Source of the DNA: Bacteroidota bacterium
GTDB taxonomy: Bacteria; Bacteroidota; Bacteroidia; Chitinophagales; Chitinophagaceae
Reading direction: 5' to 3'
Assembly: GCA_016706595.1 (NCBI GenBank)
Contig: JADJJH010000002.1
Location: 248,001-312,000, forward strand
Length of the DNA stretch: 64,000 nucleotides
Made by a program: the position numbers and the translations under genes. Below, piece by piece: positions 17,846 through 27,449 of the stretch (position 1 is the first letter of the stretch; each line of letters begins with the position of its first letter). The notes under the pieces are model-generated. The model saw only the letters and a list, made by a program, of their open reading frames with translations, had not been told where the DNA came from and did not search any database.

Positions 17846-19312
17846 ATGGCTATAAATTCTAAAATCCTTAAAGAAGGGCTCACATTTGATGATGTATTAT
17901 TAGTGCCCGCTTATTCAGAAGTATTACCTCGAGAAGTAATCACACAAACACAACTTACCCGTGAACTTAAAATAAATATACCATTGGTTTCGGCTGCGAT
18001 GGATACCGTTACCGAAGCCCAATTAGCCATTGCATTAGCACGAGAGGGTGGCATCGGCATACTTCATAAAAATATGAGTATCGAAAAGCAAGCCGAGCAA
18101 ATTCGTAAAGTAAAACGTAGTGAAAGTGGTTTGATAGTAGATCCGGTTACCTTACATCCAGATGCTACGATTGGAGATGCTGTGCGTTTGATGCGCGACA
18201 ATAAAATTGGCGGTATTCCAATTGTAGATAACGCCAATAAATTAGTAGGTATTCTCACCAATCGTGATTTACGTTTCGAGAAAAATATGAAACAAAAGGT
18301 GAGTGATGTAATGACTAAAGATAAATTAGTAACTGCTCAGTTAGGGACTGATTTGATGAAAGCTGAAAAGATTTTGCAACAATACAAAATTGAAAAATTA
18401 CCTATCATTGATAAAAATAAAAAGTTGATAGGCTTGATTACTTATCGCGATATTCTTCAATATAAAAGTCATCCTCATGCAAGTAAAGATCATATGGGTC
18501 GATTGATGGTAGGTGCTGCGGTAGGTATTACCCAAGATGTATTACAACGTGTTGAAGCTTTGGTTTTTAGTGGTGTAGATGTGATTACTTTAGATAGTGC
18601 ACATGGTCATTCACGCGGCGTGCTAGAAACCGTTAAGAAGGTGAAGAAAGCCTACAAAGATTTACAAGTTATCGCCGGAAACGTGGCTACAGCTAGTGGT
18701 GCAAAAGCCTTGGCAGCCGCCGGTGCAGATGCTGTGAAAGTAGGTGTTGGTCCGGGTTCGATATGTACAACACGAATAGTTACCGGAGCGGGTGCACCCC
18801 AACTGACAGCGATTATGGATGCCAGTGAAGCCTTAAAAAAACTTGGTATTCCGGTGATTGCAGATGGAGGGATAAGATATACCGGAGATTTAGTGAAGGC
18901 CATTGCAGCAGGCGCATCGTCGGTTATGGCCGGATCGGTATTTGCTGGCGTTGAAGAGAGTCCGGGTGAGACCATCATTTTTGAAGGAAGAAAGTTCAAA
19001 TCGTATCGCGGTATGGGAAGTATCGAAGCCATGCAAGAAGGTAGTAAGGATCGTTACTTTCAAGATGTTGAAGATGATATCAAAAAATTAGTTCCTGAAG
19101 GAATTGTAGGCCGGGTTCCATTTAAAGGAACACTCAACGAAGTGGTTCATCAGTTTATTGGTGGTTTACGCGCAGGGATGGGATATTGTGGGGCAAAAGA
19201 TATCAAAACATTGCAACAAGCGCAATTCGTACGAATCACCAATGCAGGTATGCGCGAAAGTCATGCCCACGATGTAGTAGTTACCAAAGAGTCGCCAAAT
19301 TATAGTAGATAG
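17846..19312 (+). CDS. guaB: Inosine-5'-monophosphate dehydrogenase
   Basis: This enzyme oxidises IMP to XMP with NAD, the committed step of guanine nucleotide synthesis in the cytoplasm. The 488-residue protein starts at MAINSKILKEGLTFDDVLL, typical of the family; a TTG two codons earlier overlaps the promoter box. Two CBS domains occupy about residues 95-205. The catalytic loop is GVGPGSICTTRIVTGAG with Cys307 as nucleophile, and the flap/GMP-site motif GGIRYTGDLVKAIAAGA is intact. It is a monocistronic unit with its own promoter and converges on dnaN. Confidence 0.97.
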   Translation: MAINSKILKEGLTFDDVLLVPAYSEVLPREVITQTQLTRELKINIPLVSAAMDTVTEAQLAIALAREGGIGILHKNMSIEKQAEQIRKVKRSESGLIVDPVTLHPDATIGDAVRLMRDNKIGGIPIVDNANKLVGILTNRDLRFEKNMKQKVSDVMTKDKLVTAQLGTDLMKAEKILQQYKIEKLPIIDKNKKLIGLITYRDILQYKSHPHASKDHMGRLMVGAAVGITQDVLQRVEALVFSGVDVITLDSAHGHSRGVLETVKKVKKAYKDLQVIAGNVATASGAKALAAAGADAVKVGVGPGSICTTRIVTGAGAPQLTAIMDASEALKKLGIPVIADGGIRYTGDLVKAIAAGASSVMAGSVFAGVEESPGETIIFEGRKFKSYRGMGSIEAMQEGSKDRYFQDVEDDIKKLVPEGIVGRVPFKGTLNEVVHQFIGGLRAGMGYCGAKDIKTLQQAQFVRITNAGMRESHAHDVVVTKESPNYSR

Positions 19313-19424
19313 TAATCATTCACTATAATGAATGAGTAATGTATAAGAATGCCTATGTGTTTAGCAGGCCATCTTATGTAACGTTGCATTTGTGTAAGGA
19401 AGGGTAAATTTTATCAGTCAATGC

Positions 19425-20540
19425 TTATACACCTATCATCAAAGGCATGAGTAGCATGAGCAAATCTTCATTTTCCTTTTTGTCAACCGGTTTTACCAAT
19501 CCGGCACGAGTAGGGGTGCTTAATTCAAATAATACTTCATCGCCATCAAGCACCAAAATCAATTCGAGCAATAATTTAGCGTTAAAAGCGATCTTCATAT
19601 CCTCGCCATTGTATTGGCAACTTAATTGTTCGTTTCCTTCAAAGCTAAAATCAACATCTTGCGCATATAAATGCAAACTATTTCCAACAATATCCAATAC
19701 CACTTGGTTGGTTGTTCGATTCGCAAAAACACTGACACGTCGTAGCGCACTTACAAAATCAGCTTTTGCTAAAATTAAGCTATAAGGGTTATCAGCAGGG
19801 ATAACTACTTTATAGTCGGGAAATTTTGCATCAATTAATCTACAACTTAAATGCAAATCTTGTCCGCTAACAAACATATGATTCTCGTTGTAAGCTATGG
19901 TTACTTCGGTTGAATGGTTCAGATTGTTTTTAAGTTGATTTAATGCCTTTTTAGGAACAATAAATTTATCTTGTGAAGGACAATGAATGCCTGCTTTGAT
20001 GCATCTTACCAAACGATGAGCATCGGTGGCTACAAACGTAATTGAATTTGAGTCGAGTTCGAAATAAACGCCCCCCATGGCGGGACGGATATCGTCGTTA
20101 CTCACTGCGATGATAGCTTTGGCAATACCATCACTTAATTCAGCAGCTGGCATGGTAAAACGAGTGGTATCATCGGCTTGAGGCTCAGTAGGAAAATTTT
20201 TCGCATCTTCACCCACAATTTTATACTTACCCTGTTCACTAGTAATATCAATGCCAAATTCGCTGGTATTGATATCAAAATTGATAGGTTGTTCCGGTAA
20301 GTTTTTCAAATAATCTAATAATACTTTAGCTTGAATACAAATACTGCCTTGGTCGTTCGATTGCACATCCATACTCACTTTCATCATGGTTTCAAGATCG
20401 GTACTCACGATGGTCAGTTTATCTTTGGCAAGTACAAACATAAAATCTTCTAAAATCGGCAATACATTATTAGTGCTGATAATTCCACTGATACTTTGCA
20501 AGTTTTTTGAAAGCACGCCCGACGAAACAATAAATTTCAT
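19425..20540 (-). CDS. dnaN: DNA polymerase III subunit beta (sliding clamp)
   Basis: This 371-residue clamp holds the replicative polymerase on DNA. Three clamp domains can be followed, starting at MKFIVSSGVLSKNLQSISGI and ending in a PVD-containing tail, with YKVVIPADNP and ATDAHRLVRC segments typical of DnaN. The length matches the family. The gene is not next to dnaA or recF, at least on the visible side. A -7 box lies 24 nt upstream. It converges on guaB across a 112-bp gap that holds no clear terminator beyond a weak attcactataatgaat palindrome. Confidence 0.97.
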   Translation of the reverse strand: MKFIVSSGVLSKNLQSISGIISTNNVLPILEDFMFVLAKDKLTIVSTDLETMMKVSMDVQSNDQGSICIQAKVLLDYLKNLPEQPINFDINTSEFGIDITSEQGKYKIVGEDAKNFPTEPQADDTTRFTMPAAELSDGIAKAIIAVSNDDIRPAMGGVYFELDSNSITFVATDAHRLVRCIKAGIHCPSQDKFIVPKKALNQLKNNLNHSTEVTIAYNENHMFVSGQDLHLSCRLIDAKFPDYKVVIPADNPYSLILAKADFVSALRRVSVFANRTTNQVVLDIVGNSLHLYAQDVDFSFEGNEQLSCQYNGEDMKIAFNAKLLLELILVLDGDEVLFELSTPTRAGLVKPVDKKENEDLLMLLMPLMIGV

Positions 20541-20563
20541 TCTCTTATTTTTTTATTAGGTGA

Positions 20564-20571
20564 CAAATATA
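20564..20571 (-). promoter_or_regulatory. Candidate -7 promoter box for dnaN
   Basis: On the minus strand this reads TATATTTG, matching TAnnTTTG, with the dnaN ATG 23-24 nt downstream. Confidence 0.5.
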
Positions 20572-20900
20572 GAGAGAAATACCTTCAGTAAGAAGGGAAA
20601 GACTGAGCAGGTAATTTTAATTTAATGATGTTTTACAATCGCTTTGGTTTACAGAATAGGTTACTGTATATGATGAAAAACTAAACCATGAAAAGGGCTT
20701 GTTGGAAATGTATGTATCGGCTTTATAATCTAATTAATTTCTTATAGCCGACATATTTCACCTTACACAATAGGACAAAAATGCTTTGAAAGAGGATGCA
20801 AAATGCAGAATAAATAAAAAGTAGCTTGTGATGAATGTAAATTTAGTTGACAAGTTCAAGCTTACTTTTTCTGACGTACTTTCGTTTCAAATTATTCAAC
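20572..20900. other. 330-bp divergent intergenic region between dnaN and the serine dehydratase gene
   Basis: No gene is visible. A small imperfect hairpin (tcggct at 20717-20722 with agccga at 20746-20751) is the only structure. TACTTTCG near 20877 is a near-match to the -7 element for the serine dehydratase, one base off consensus. Confidence 0.4.
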
Positions 20901-22340
20901 TTGCAACACGAAGCGATTTCTGTACTCGATATTTTTAAAATTGGTGTTGGGCCTAGTAGTTCACATACACTTGGACCATGGCGTGCCGCATTACAATTAT
21001 TGGCCACGCTTCAACAGCAAAATCAATTAGATGCCGTTGTTTCGGTAAATGTATTATTGTATGGATCACTAGCAAAAACTGGTAAAGGGCATGGTACAGA
21101 TATTGCTGTACTACTAGGTCTATGTGGCGAAGACCCCGTTACTTTTGATGTATACCAAATTACTTCTCGGATCAATGATATTCGTACCATGCGAAAATTA
21201 GTTTTGGCTGGCCGACATGAAATTGATTTTATTATAGAAGAAGATATCGATTTTTTGATGGAAGACAGTCTGCCCTTTCACCCTAACGCATTAACCTTTT
21301 TAGTAAAGCTTCGCGATGGGAATGCGGCCTCCTATACTTATTATTCGGTAGGTGGTGGTTTTGTGGTTACCGAAGGTGAAACGAATTTAAAAACGAGTAT
21401 GGTTGATTTGCCTTTTCCTATCGATACCTCATCAGACCTAGTGCATTGGTGCATTAAAACCGGATTAAGTATTCCTGAAGTAGTGCTCGAAAATGAACTG
21501 GCCTGGCGAAGTGAATCTGAAACCCGTAATATTATTATGCGCATTTGGAAGGTAATGGAAGAATGTGTGTATAAAGGCGCGCATACCGAAGGCGAATTAC
21601 CGGGTGGATTAAATGTTTCGCGCCGAGCGGCCTCACTCAATAAAAAATTAATTGGCACACAAAATTATGCTAACGGCAGAGAGTGGTTGCAATGTATACG
21701 CAAAGGCGGTTTTCAATTTAAGTATATACTTGATTGGGTAAGTTGTTTTGCTTTGGCGGTGAATGAAGAGAATGCCTCGTTTAGTCGAGTGGTTACTGCG
21801 CCTACTAATGGGGCAGCGGGTGTGATACCGGCTGTATTACATTACTTCTTAATTTTTTGTGGTGATGAGGATGAAATTATCAATGAAGAAAAAATTATTC
21901 GTTTTGTTTTATGTGCCTCTGAAATAGGTAGTATGTATAAAAAAGGAGCCACCATTTCTGCTGCCATGGGTGGTTGTCAGGCCGAAATTGGCGTGAGCAG
22001 TTCAATGGCGGCTGCCGCTTTATGCGAAGGATTAGGCGGCACCACAAACCAAGTAATTATGGCAGCCGAAATTGCGATGGAACATCATTTGGGTTTAACC
22101 TGCGACCCCGTTGGTGGCTTGGTGCAAATACCTTGTATCGAACGAAATACGATGGGGGCTATTAAAGCAATTACAGCTGCTCAATTGGCTTTGCAAGGAA
22201 ATCCGTATGATGCTAAAGTGAGTTTAGATGCTGTAATAAAAACGATGTGGCAAACTGCACAAGACATGAATCATAAATATAAAGAAACCAGCGATGGTGG
22301 ATTAGCAGTGCATATTCCGTTGAGCTTGCCTGAATGTTAG
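20901..22340 (+). CDS. sdaA: L-serine ammonia-lyase (serine dehydratase), iron-sulfur type, single chain
   Basis: This enzyme deaminates L-serine to pyruvate with a 4Fe-4S cluster. I choose the TTG at 20901, giving 479 residues (MQHEAISVLDIFKIGVGPSSSHT), because the family begins just before the SxxDxFKxGxGPSSSHT motif; the frame is open further back to 20847. The beta-domain (about 1-150) precedes the alpha-domain with VTAPTNGAAGVIPAV, ISAAMGGCQAEIGVSSSMAAA and LTCDPVGGLVQIPCIERN, which carry the cluster cysteines. It is a fused form of the two-chain Gram-positive enzyme. Together with glyA and gcvP it covers serine and glycine breakdown. A hairpin terminator follows. Confidence 0.93.
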   Translation: MQHEAISVLDIFKIGVGPSSSHTLGPWRAALQLLATLQQQNQLDAVVSVNVLLYGSLAKTGKGHGTDIAVLLGLCGEDPVTFDVYQITSRINDIRTMRKLVLAGRHEIDFIIEEDIDFLMEDSLPFHPNALTFLVKLRDGNAASYTYYSVGGGFVVTEGETNLKTSMVDLPFPIDTSSDLVHWCIKTGLSIPEVVLENELAWRSESETRNIIMRIWKVMEECVYKGAHTEGELPGGLNVSRRAASLNKKLIGTQNYANGREWLQCIRKGGFQFKYILDWVSCFALAVNEENASFSRVVTAPTNGAAGVIPAVLHYFLIFCGDEDEIINEEKIIRFVLCASEIGSMYKKGATISAAMGGCQAEIGVSSSMAAAALCEGLGGTTNQVIMAAEIAMEHHLGLTCDPVGGLVQIPCIERNTMGAIKAITAAQLALQGNPYDAKVSLDAVIKTMWQTAQDMNHKYKETSDGGLAVHIPLSLPEC

Positions 22341-22404
22341 GTTTTATTTTAGCTTGCATATGATCAAATAAAATCGAATTTGCTTTTCTAAGACCTTGCC
22401 AAAT

Positions 22405-22434
22405 GAGAATTAAAATTATGAGTAATTCTCTTTT
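22405..22434 (+). terminator. Terminator after the serine dehydratase gene
   Basis: An 8-bp perfect stem (gagaatta at 22405-22412 with taattctc at 22423-22430) is followed by TTTT. It is AT-rich, so it would be a weak terminator. Confidence 0.5.
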
Positions 22435-22476
22435 AGCATGGCAAATTGAATTATTCTTGTCACTGAAACTATTTTT

Positions 22477-23010
22477 ATGTCGCTTAAAAAAACCATGCCA
22501 GAACTTGAACGCAAATCGGTTCTTGAATTCCGCGAAAGCGAAAAACTCCCCATTATAATTGTATTAGATGAAGTAAGAAGTATGAATAATGTGGGTTCGG
22601 TTTTTCGTTCCGCAGATGCTTTTTTAGTTGAAGCCATTTACTTATGTGGCTATACGCCAACCCCACCTCATCGTGATATTCAGAAAACAGCATTAGGCGC
22701 CACCGAAACCGTAAGTTGGAAACATTTTACATCTACTCGCGAAGCCATCGAAACTTTACAGCAGGAAGGATATACAATTTATAGTATTGAACAAGTGCAT
22801 GAAAGTATCATGTTACATAATATGGTTATCGAAAAAAATAAAAAATATGCATTTGTTTTGGGCAATGAAGTACAAGGTGTGCAAGATGAAGTAATACAAC
22901 TTTCGGATGCAGTGATTGAAATTCCGCAGTTAGGTAGCAAGCATTCTTTAAATGTGTCGGTAAGCGCAGGTATTGTGTTATGGGAAGCAGCACGAAGATT
23001 TATCAATTGA
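22477..23010 (+). CDS. SpoU/TrmH-family RNA 2'-O-methyltransferase
   Basis: This 177-residue SPOUT-fold methyltransferase modifies a ribose 2'-OH in tRNA or rRNA using S-adenosylmethionine. The three SpoU motifs are visible: LDEVRSMNNVGSVFRSADAF, FVLGNEVQGV and IEIPQLGSKHSLNVSVSAGIVLWEAAR. There is no N-terminal substrate-binding domain, so it is a minimal form closest to TrmL/TrmH-like enzymes. The exact RNA target cannot be read from sequence. It sits alone between the serine dehydratase and L,D-transpeptidase genes in the same direction. Confidence 0.9.
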   Translation: MSLKKTMPELERKSVLEFRESEKLPIIIVLDEVRSMNNVGSVFRSADAFLVEAIYLCGYTPTPPHRDIQKTALGATETVSWKHFTSTREAIETLQQEGYTIYSIEQVHESIMLHNMVIEKNKKYAFVLGNEVQGVQDEVIQLSDAVIEIPQLGSKHSLNVSVSAGIVLWEAARRFIN

Positions 23011-23057
23011 TTACAAAAGCATATGATTTTTATTGAAAATCACTTACTAAATTCGCG

Positions 23058-23846
23058 ATGCTTACGATGAATCTATTTAGCCGAAATATTGTATTGATAA
23101 TTTGCCTAATCGCAATGAGTGCCTTCAATGCAAAGTCGCAAATTCGCCAGTCTGATTCATTGCGAAACCGACAATTAGCGTATAATAAGATGAAGGCAGA
23201 AGAAGCTGAGAAAAAGCGACTTGCCGAATTACCCAAGCCTGCAACAAAAGCCGGTCCGGTGGTGATAAGCTACGATAGTAAAGGCAACAAAATTGAAACA
23301 ACAGTAAAAAAAGAAGGACGAACTACCACCACTACCACCACTACTACAATTTTAATTCCGCCGGTATTAAATCGTCCTATCAATCCAGATACCATTAATA
23401 TCGATTCGATTTCGTTGAAAGTATTAAAATCTAAAAACAGATTACAAGTTTGGTATAAAGGAAAAATACTAACCGCTTATAAATGTGTGTTTGGGCCTAG
23501 CTTTTTACAACAAAAATGTATGGAAGGCGATCGTTGTACTCCTGAAGGTACCTTTACGATTCAATCTAATAAAAATCATGACAAGTGGGATAAATTTATG
23601 CTACTCGATTATCCGAATGAAGAATCGCGCAAACAATTTGAAGAAAATAAACGAACCGGAAAAATTCCTGCCAATGCTTCGATTGGAGGCTTAGTTGGAA
23701 TACATGGCATTTGGTATAATGGCGATAATGTAATCGACTTAAAACACAACTGGACTGATGGTTGTATATCGCTAAAAAATAATGATGTTGAGGAATTGGC
23801 TCTATTAATAAAGCCTGGATTTACAAAGGTTACTATCGTTCGATAA
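23058..23846 (+). CDS. L,D-transpeptidase (YkuD-type) family protein
   Basis: This 262-residue exported protein has a signal peptide or N-terminal anchor (about 1-28) and then a Lys/Glu-rich segment. A run of nine threonines (about residues 89-97) is encoded by near-perfect acc/act triplets. The C-terminal YkuD domain (about 125-262) contains LQVWYKGK, CTPEGTFTI, a catalytic HGIW (His216) and WTDGCISLKN (Cys236). The family makes or exchanges 3-3 crosslinks in peptidoglycan or attaches proteins to it. The Asp before GC replaces the classical His of SHGC; this variant is common in one branch of the family. It probably acts in the periplasm. Confidence 0.88.
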   Translation: MLTMNLFSRNIVLIICLIAMSAFNAKSQIRQSDSLRNRQLAYNKMKAEEAEKKRLAELPKPATKAGPVVISYDSKGNKIETTVKKEGRTTTTTTTTTILIPPVLNRPINPDTINIDSISLKVLKSKNRLQVWYKGKILTAYKCVFGPSFLQQKCMEGDRCTPEGTFTIQSNKNHDKWDKFMLLDYPNEESRKQFEENKRTGKIPANASIGGLVGIHGIWYNGDNVIDLKHNWTDGCISLKNNDVEELALLIKPGFTKVTIVR

Positions 23847-23878
23847 TCTATCCTAATTTTAAAGCACACTGATGTTGA

Positions 23879-25450
23879 TTAATTTATAACCATCAACTTA
23901 CTACTTACTTTTTCAGAACCAACTTGTACCTGATAATAATAGGTTCCAGCACTTAAACCATTTCTATCGACACCAATATCTTGCGTACCGGCGGCAACCT
24001 GATTCTCGTATAAAACACGAATCATTTTACCCATCTGGTCATATAATAAGATTTGAGCAGCACCTCCTCCGCTCGTAAATCGAATCACCGTATGTTCATC
24101 AAACGGATTCGGGAAGTTCATACAACTTAACTTAGTTTCAGTATTTGCTACATTTTCAACACCCACCGACCACTTAAAGATGGGTAATGTTTGGAAAGTT
24201 TGTCCATTCAAAATAGCCGTCACATCGCTTGGGTCTAGCTTAAACCAATCTTGCAAAATAGAAGCATATACTTGCCTAAAGTCGTACTGCATAGGTACAT
24301 TATCATTTACTGTAGCCGAGGCGGGTAAAACCGGACTGGTTCCAATAATGGTTGGATTTACTTGGGTTCCAAAAACAATCATTGGTGCGCCAGAGCCATG
24401 GTCGGTACCTACACTGGCATTCGATTTTATTCTTCTTCCAAATTCTGAGAAAGTGCAGCCGGTTACTTTGTCTTCTTTACCCATCAATTGAAGATCTTGC
24501 TGAAACGCACCAATAGCATCAGACAATTCTTTTAAATAGCCTGCATGTTTGCCTAAACTATGGTCGACATTATCTACTTGATTATCATGGGTATCATACC
24601 CACCTTGATTTACAATATAGATGGGGGTTTGTAAGCCACCATTAATTAAGCGAGCCACTATTTTTAATTGATCGGCTAAGCGATTGCTAGTTGGATACGT
24701 TGCCATGTTTACACCAACTGCCGCTGCATTTTGCAAAACCATGGTATAGGCTTGAGTTTGTTGCGCGATAAATCGGATAAAGGTAAGTTCATTACCAGCA
24801 GGTGTAGCCGGGGCGGGATCAACAGTTCCACTAATGATCTGATAAAAAGAATTAATGCTTGAAACGGCTAGTCCATTGATTCCATTTGCGCCACCAAGTA
24901 CTGAAGAAACTGATGAACCAATTTGAATGGCTAAAGGGTCGAGAAAATTAGGATCGGGATAATTTTGCGGTGCACCTGGAAACTGATGATCAATAGTACG
25001 ACCAAGCCAACCGGTATTTACATAGGCATTGCTATCTGAAGCGCTGTACATGATATCGGTGGAACGAAAATGTGAAAAATTGGGATCAGGATAACTAACC
25101 CCTTGAACAATATTTACTTTTCCGCTATTATACATTGATTGTAAGGCGGTCATCGCAGGATGTAACCCGGTAGTTGTACTTCCAGTAAGTGGCAACACGC
25201 TACTTTGATTGATTAAAATATTGGATCTAGCGGCAGATAATTCACTATAACGATCAAGTGGAATTACAGTATTTAAGCCATCATTACCTCCCGACATTTG
25301 TATGAGTACTAATATTTTACCATTCGAGCCACGGGTTCTTGACAAGGCATTAAATAATTTACTTTCACCATAGGCATGTATCGGCAAACCATTTACCGAC
25401 GCGGCTAAAGTAGCCATGGAACTCATTTTTAAAAAATCTCTACGCTTCAT
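23879..25450 (-). CDS. DUF1501 secreted protein with type A T9SS sorting domain
   Basis: The 523-residue protein opens with a twin-arginine-like leader (MKRRDFLKMSSMATLAASVNG). The body (about 40-440) is a DUF1501/sulfatase-like fold: VLIQMSGGNDGLNTVIPLDR, GLHPAM, FSHFRSTDIMYS, IYIVNQGGYDTHDNQ, CTFSEFGRRIKSN and TDHGSGAPMIVFG. A type A T9SS C-terminal domain (about 445-523) begins with FPNPFDEHTVIRF and ends KVSSKLMVIN. The protein is probably exported and anchored by T9SS after PorU cleavage; its reaction is unknown. It lies 33 bp downstream of the DUF1800 gene, and the two families are often found as a pair, so they probably work together. Confidence 0.9.
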   Translation of the reverse strand: MKRRDFLKMSSMATLAASVNGLPIHAYGESKLFNALSRTRGSNGKILVLIQMSGGNDGLNTVIPLDRYSELSAARSNILINQSSVLPLTGSTTTGLHPAMTALQSMYNSGKVNIVQGVSYPDPNFSHFRSTDIMYSASDSNAYVNTGWLGRTIDHQFPGAPQNYPDPNFLDPLAIQIGSSVSSVLGGANGINGLAVSSINSFYQIISGTVDPAPATPAGNELTFIRFIAQQTQAYTMVLQNAAAVGVNMATYPTSNRLADQLKIVARLINGGLQTPIYIVNQGGYDTHDNQVDNVDHSLGKHAGYLKELSDAIGAFQQDLQLMGKEDKVTGCTFSEFGRRIKSNASVGTDHGSGAPMIVFGTQVNPTIIGTSPVLPASATVNDNVPMQYDFRQVYASILQDWFKLDPSDVTAILNGQTFQTLPIFKWSVGVENVANTETKLSCMNFPNPFDEHTVIRFTSGGGAAQILLYDQMGKMIRVLYENQVAAGTQDIGVDRNGLSAGTYYYQVQVGSEKVSSKLMVIN

Positions 25451-25483
25451 GATAAGAAGTTTAATTGGGGTTTATAACTTATT

Positions 25484-27208
25484 TTAACACAAATGATGTT
25501 CGGCCATACGTAATAGCTTGGTAAGCATATCGCGCAAACGATTACTTACAATGCCTGATAATGTAGTATTTCCGGGATTAGCCATGTAATTATTCCAAGC
25601 GGTAGTCCAACTCGAATTCAATCCCGAACCATCTAACAATAAAGTTTTGAAGCTATCTTTTAAAGAAGTTGATAAACCGATGGCCAATAAATACTTTACA
25701 CAATCATCAATAATCGCAACCGGATCGCTTGGGTCTGAAAGAGTTTGCGCAAAGGCTAGTACATCACATTTAATTTTTGCCGTTGCCGAAACATAAATAC
25801 CATTCGTAGTAAATAAAGCGTCGGTATTTTTCATTCGTTTTGGAAGCGTATCCGAGTTGATCCACATCTGATGATAATGCGGAGATTGGTAATAGGCTGT
25901 CCAACCTGCTACATTTGGCGGATCTCCAGGATCCATTCCGCAAATACTGCTCAAGCTTGCTACTTGATAATAAGCCTTGTATTGATCTTCAAGGTTGGCA
26001 CTCGTTGGAAATTGGATATCTAAGCTACGCATCATCCCCATAAAATAATCCATTGGGGTTCGAATAAAGCAATCCATACTTAAGCTATCAAAAAAGTGAT
26101 CGCTTTTAAAAAGTTGAGAAAGTACAGGTTTAATATCCCAATTATTAGCAATGAAAGTATTGGCTAAGCCTGTAATGATCACCGACTCTGTAGTTGCATC
26201 AATATTATAGTAAACAAAGAAGCGATAGATTTTTCGACAGATGAATTTAGCAACGATTTGATTTTGCAGAAAAATCATATTCAGCAAATCATCCAATTCA
26301 TTTTCACCGGCAGCTCCTGCTTGTCCGGTGATTACAGTATTATTATAAAAAGGAGAAAAAACTTTATTAGCAGTTTCGTGAAAGGCAGGATTAAAAGATG
26401 AAGTAAGTGTATTGATGTCAACTCTAAAACCGGTTAATACTTTAGCCGCTGCTTTTACATCATCTTCGTTCCACAAACCTGTGCCCTTACCCACAGTAAA
26501 GAGTTCTTGTAATTCGCGAGCATAATTTTCGTCGGGCGAATTTTTAATATTGTAATGCCCGTTTAAGTAAAACAACATCATAGGTTCTTTGGTAACTGCT
26601 TTTACAAAGTCTTTATAGTTACCGAGTGCATGTGTTCGCAATAAATTGAGGTACTTATAGAACATTCTGGCATCGCCTGCATTATTCGATTCAACGACAA
26701 AATTATTATGCCAAAAAAGTATCATTTTTTCCATGATACTAAATCCTTGTGTATGTATATTATTCATCCACCAAGCTTTGGTAGAAATTCTTCGATAATA
26801 ATCTACAGTACCATCGCCATAAGCCGCATTTACCCATGTTGAGCCCAGCGGAATACCGGTAGGGTCGGCATAAATGTTTTCGTAATAGTTTACAGGTGGC
26901 GCGGGCGTTGGAGGAGGTGTATTTAAAAAAGTATCTACAGCTTGGCTCATCGTCATACTGCCTAAGGCTGCAACATCTGAAGGTTTAACCCCAAACATGA
27001 GTCGACGAAGGAAATGAATTTTTTGTTTTTCGCCCCAAGTTCCGCTGTATTGTGAAAGACCTGAGCGGTGTTTGCTTAATTTAAGCGGGGCTTCTTTGTT
27101 ACTATACTTCAGAAATATTTCATCCTGATAGATATCGTACTTGCTTTCTGTACTTTTAGGCTTAGTAAGTAAACCTTCTAAAAAGTCTCTTCTGTTTACA
27201 GCGGGCAT
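25484..27208 (-). CDS. DUF1800 family protein
   Basis: The 574-residue protein begins MPAVNRRDFLEGLLTK, a leader-like start echoing the RRDFL of its partner. Family segments include KIHFLRRLMFGVKPSDVAAL, MEKMILFWHNNFVV, NYARELQELFTVGKG and PPNVAGWTAYYQSP. DUF1800 proteins are widespread with DUF1501 partners, and their biochemical role is not settled. There is no T9SS tail. The gene is first in a two-gene operon with the DUF1501 gene. The 240-bp upstream gap, shared with the divergent diaphorase gene, has a GC-rich hairpin (ccct, cgac, aggg) near 27250-27265. Confidence 0.88.
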   Translation of the reverse strand: MPAVNRRDFLEGLLTKPKSTESKYDIYQDEIFLKYSNKEAPLKLSKHRSGLSQYSGTWGEKQKIHFLRRLMFGVKPSDVAALGSMTMSQAVDTFLNTPPPTPAPPVNYYENIYADPTGIPLGSTWVNAAYGDGTVDYYRRISTKAWWMNNIHTQGFSIMEKMILFWHNNFVVESNNAGDARMFYKYLNLLRTHALGNYKDFVKAVTKEPMMLFYLNGHYNIKNSPDENYARELQELFTVGKGTGLWNEDDVKAAAKVLTGFRVDINTLTSSFNPAFHETANKVFSPFYNNTVITGQAGAAGENELDDLLNMIFLQNQIVAKFICRKIYRFFVYYNIDATTESVIITGLANTFIANNWDIKPVLSQLFKSDHFFDSLSMDCFIRTPMDYFMGMMRSLDIQFPTSANLEDQYKAYYQVASLSSICGMDPGDPPNVAGWTAYYQSPHYHQMWINSDTLPKRMKNTDALFTTNGIYVSATAKIKCDVLAFAQTLSDPSDPVAIIDDCVKYLLAIGLSTSLKDSFKTLLLDGSGLNSSWTTAWNNYMANPGNTTLSGIVSNRLRDMLTKLLRMAEHHLC

Positions 27209-27423
27209 GGGAATATTTTTTAGGCGATGAAGAAATTAAGTAAAACAAGCTCCCTCGACAGGGCAGTTTGTTAATGGTTTAATAAAGGTATAAACATTTT
27301 TTTTAAAAAGTGTACTAACAAATTATGAATTCAGAAATAAAAATTCCGGTTTACTTGCTATAGGGTATATTATACTTTGTGATCGTAATTCGTAATTTTT
27401 AAATATTATTATCTACTCGAATG

Positions 27424-27431
27424 TATATTTG
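27424..27431 (+). promoter_or_regulatory. Candidate -7 promoter box for the NuoE-NuoF fusion gene
   Basis: TATATTTG matches TAnnTTTG, 18 nt before the ATG at 27450. Confidence 0.5.
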
Positions 27432-27449
27432 GATTAAGAATTATTTCTT

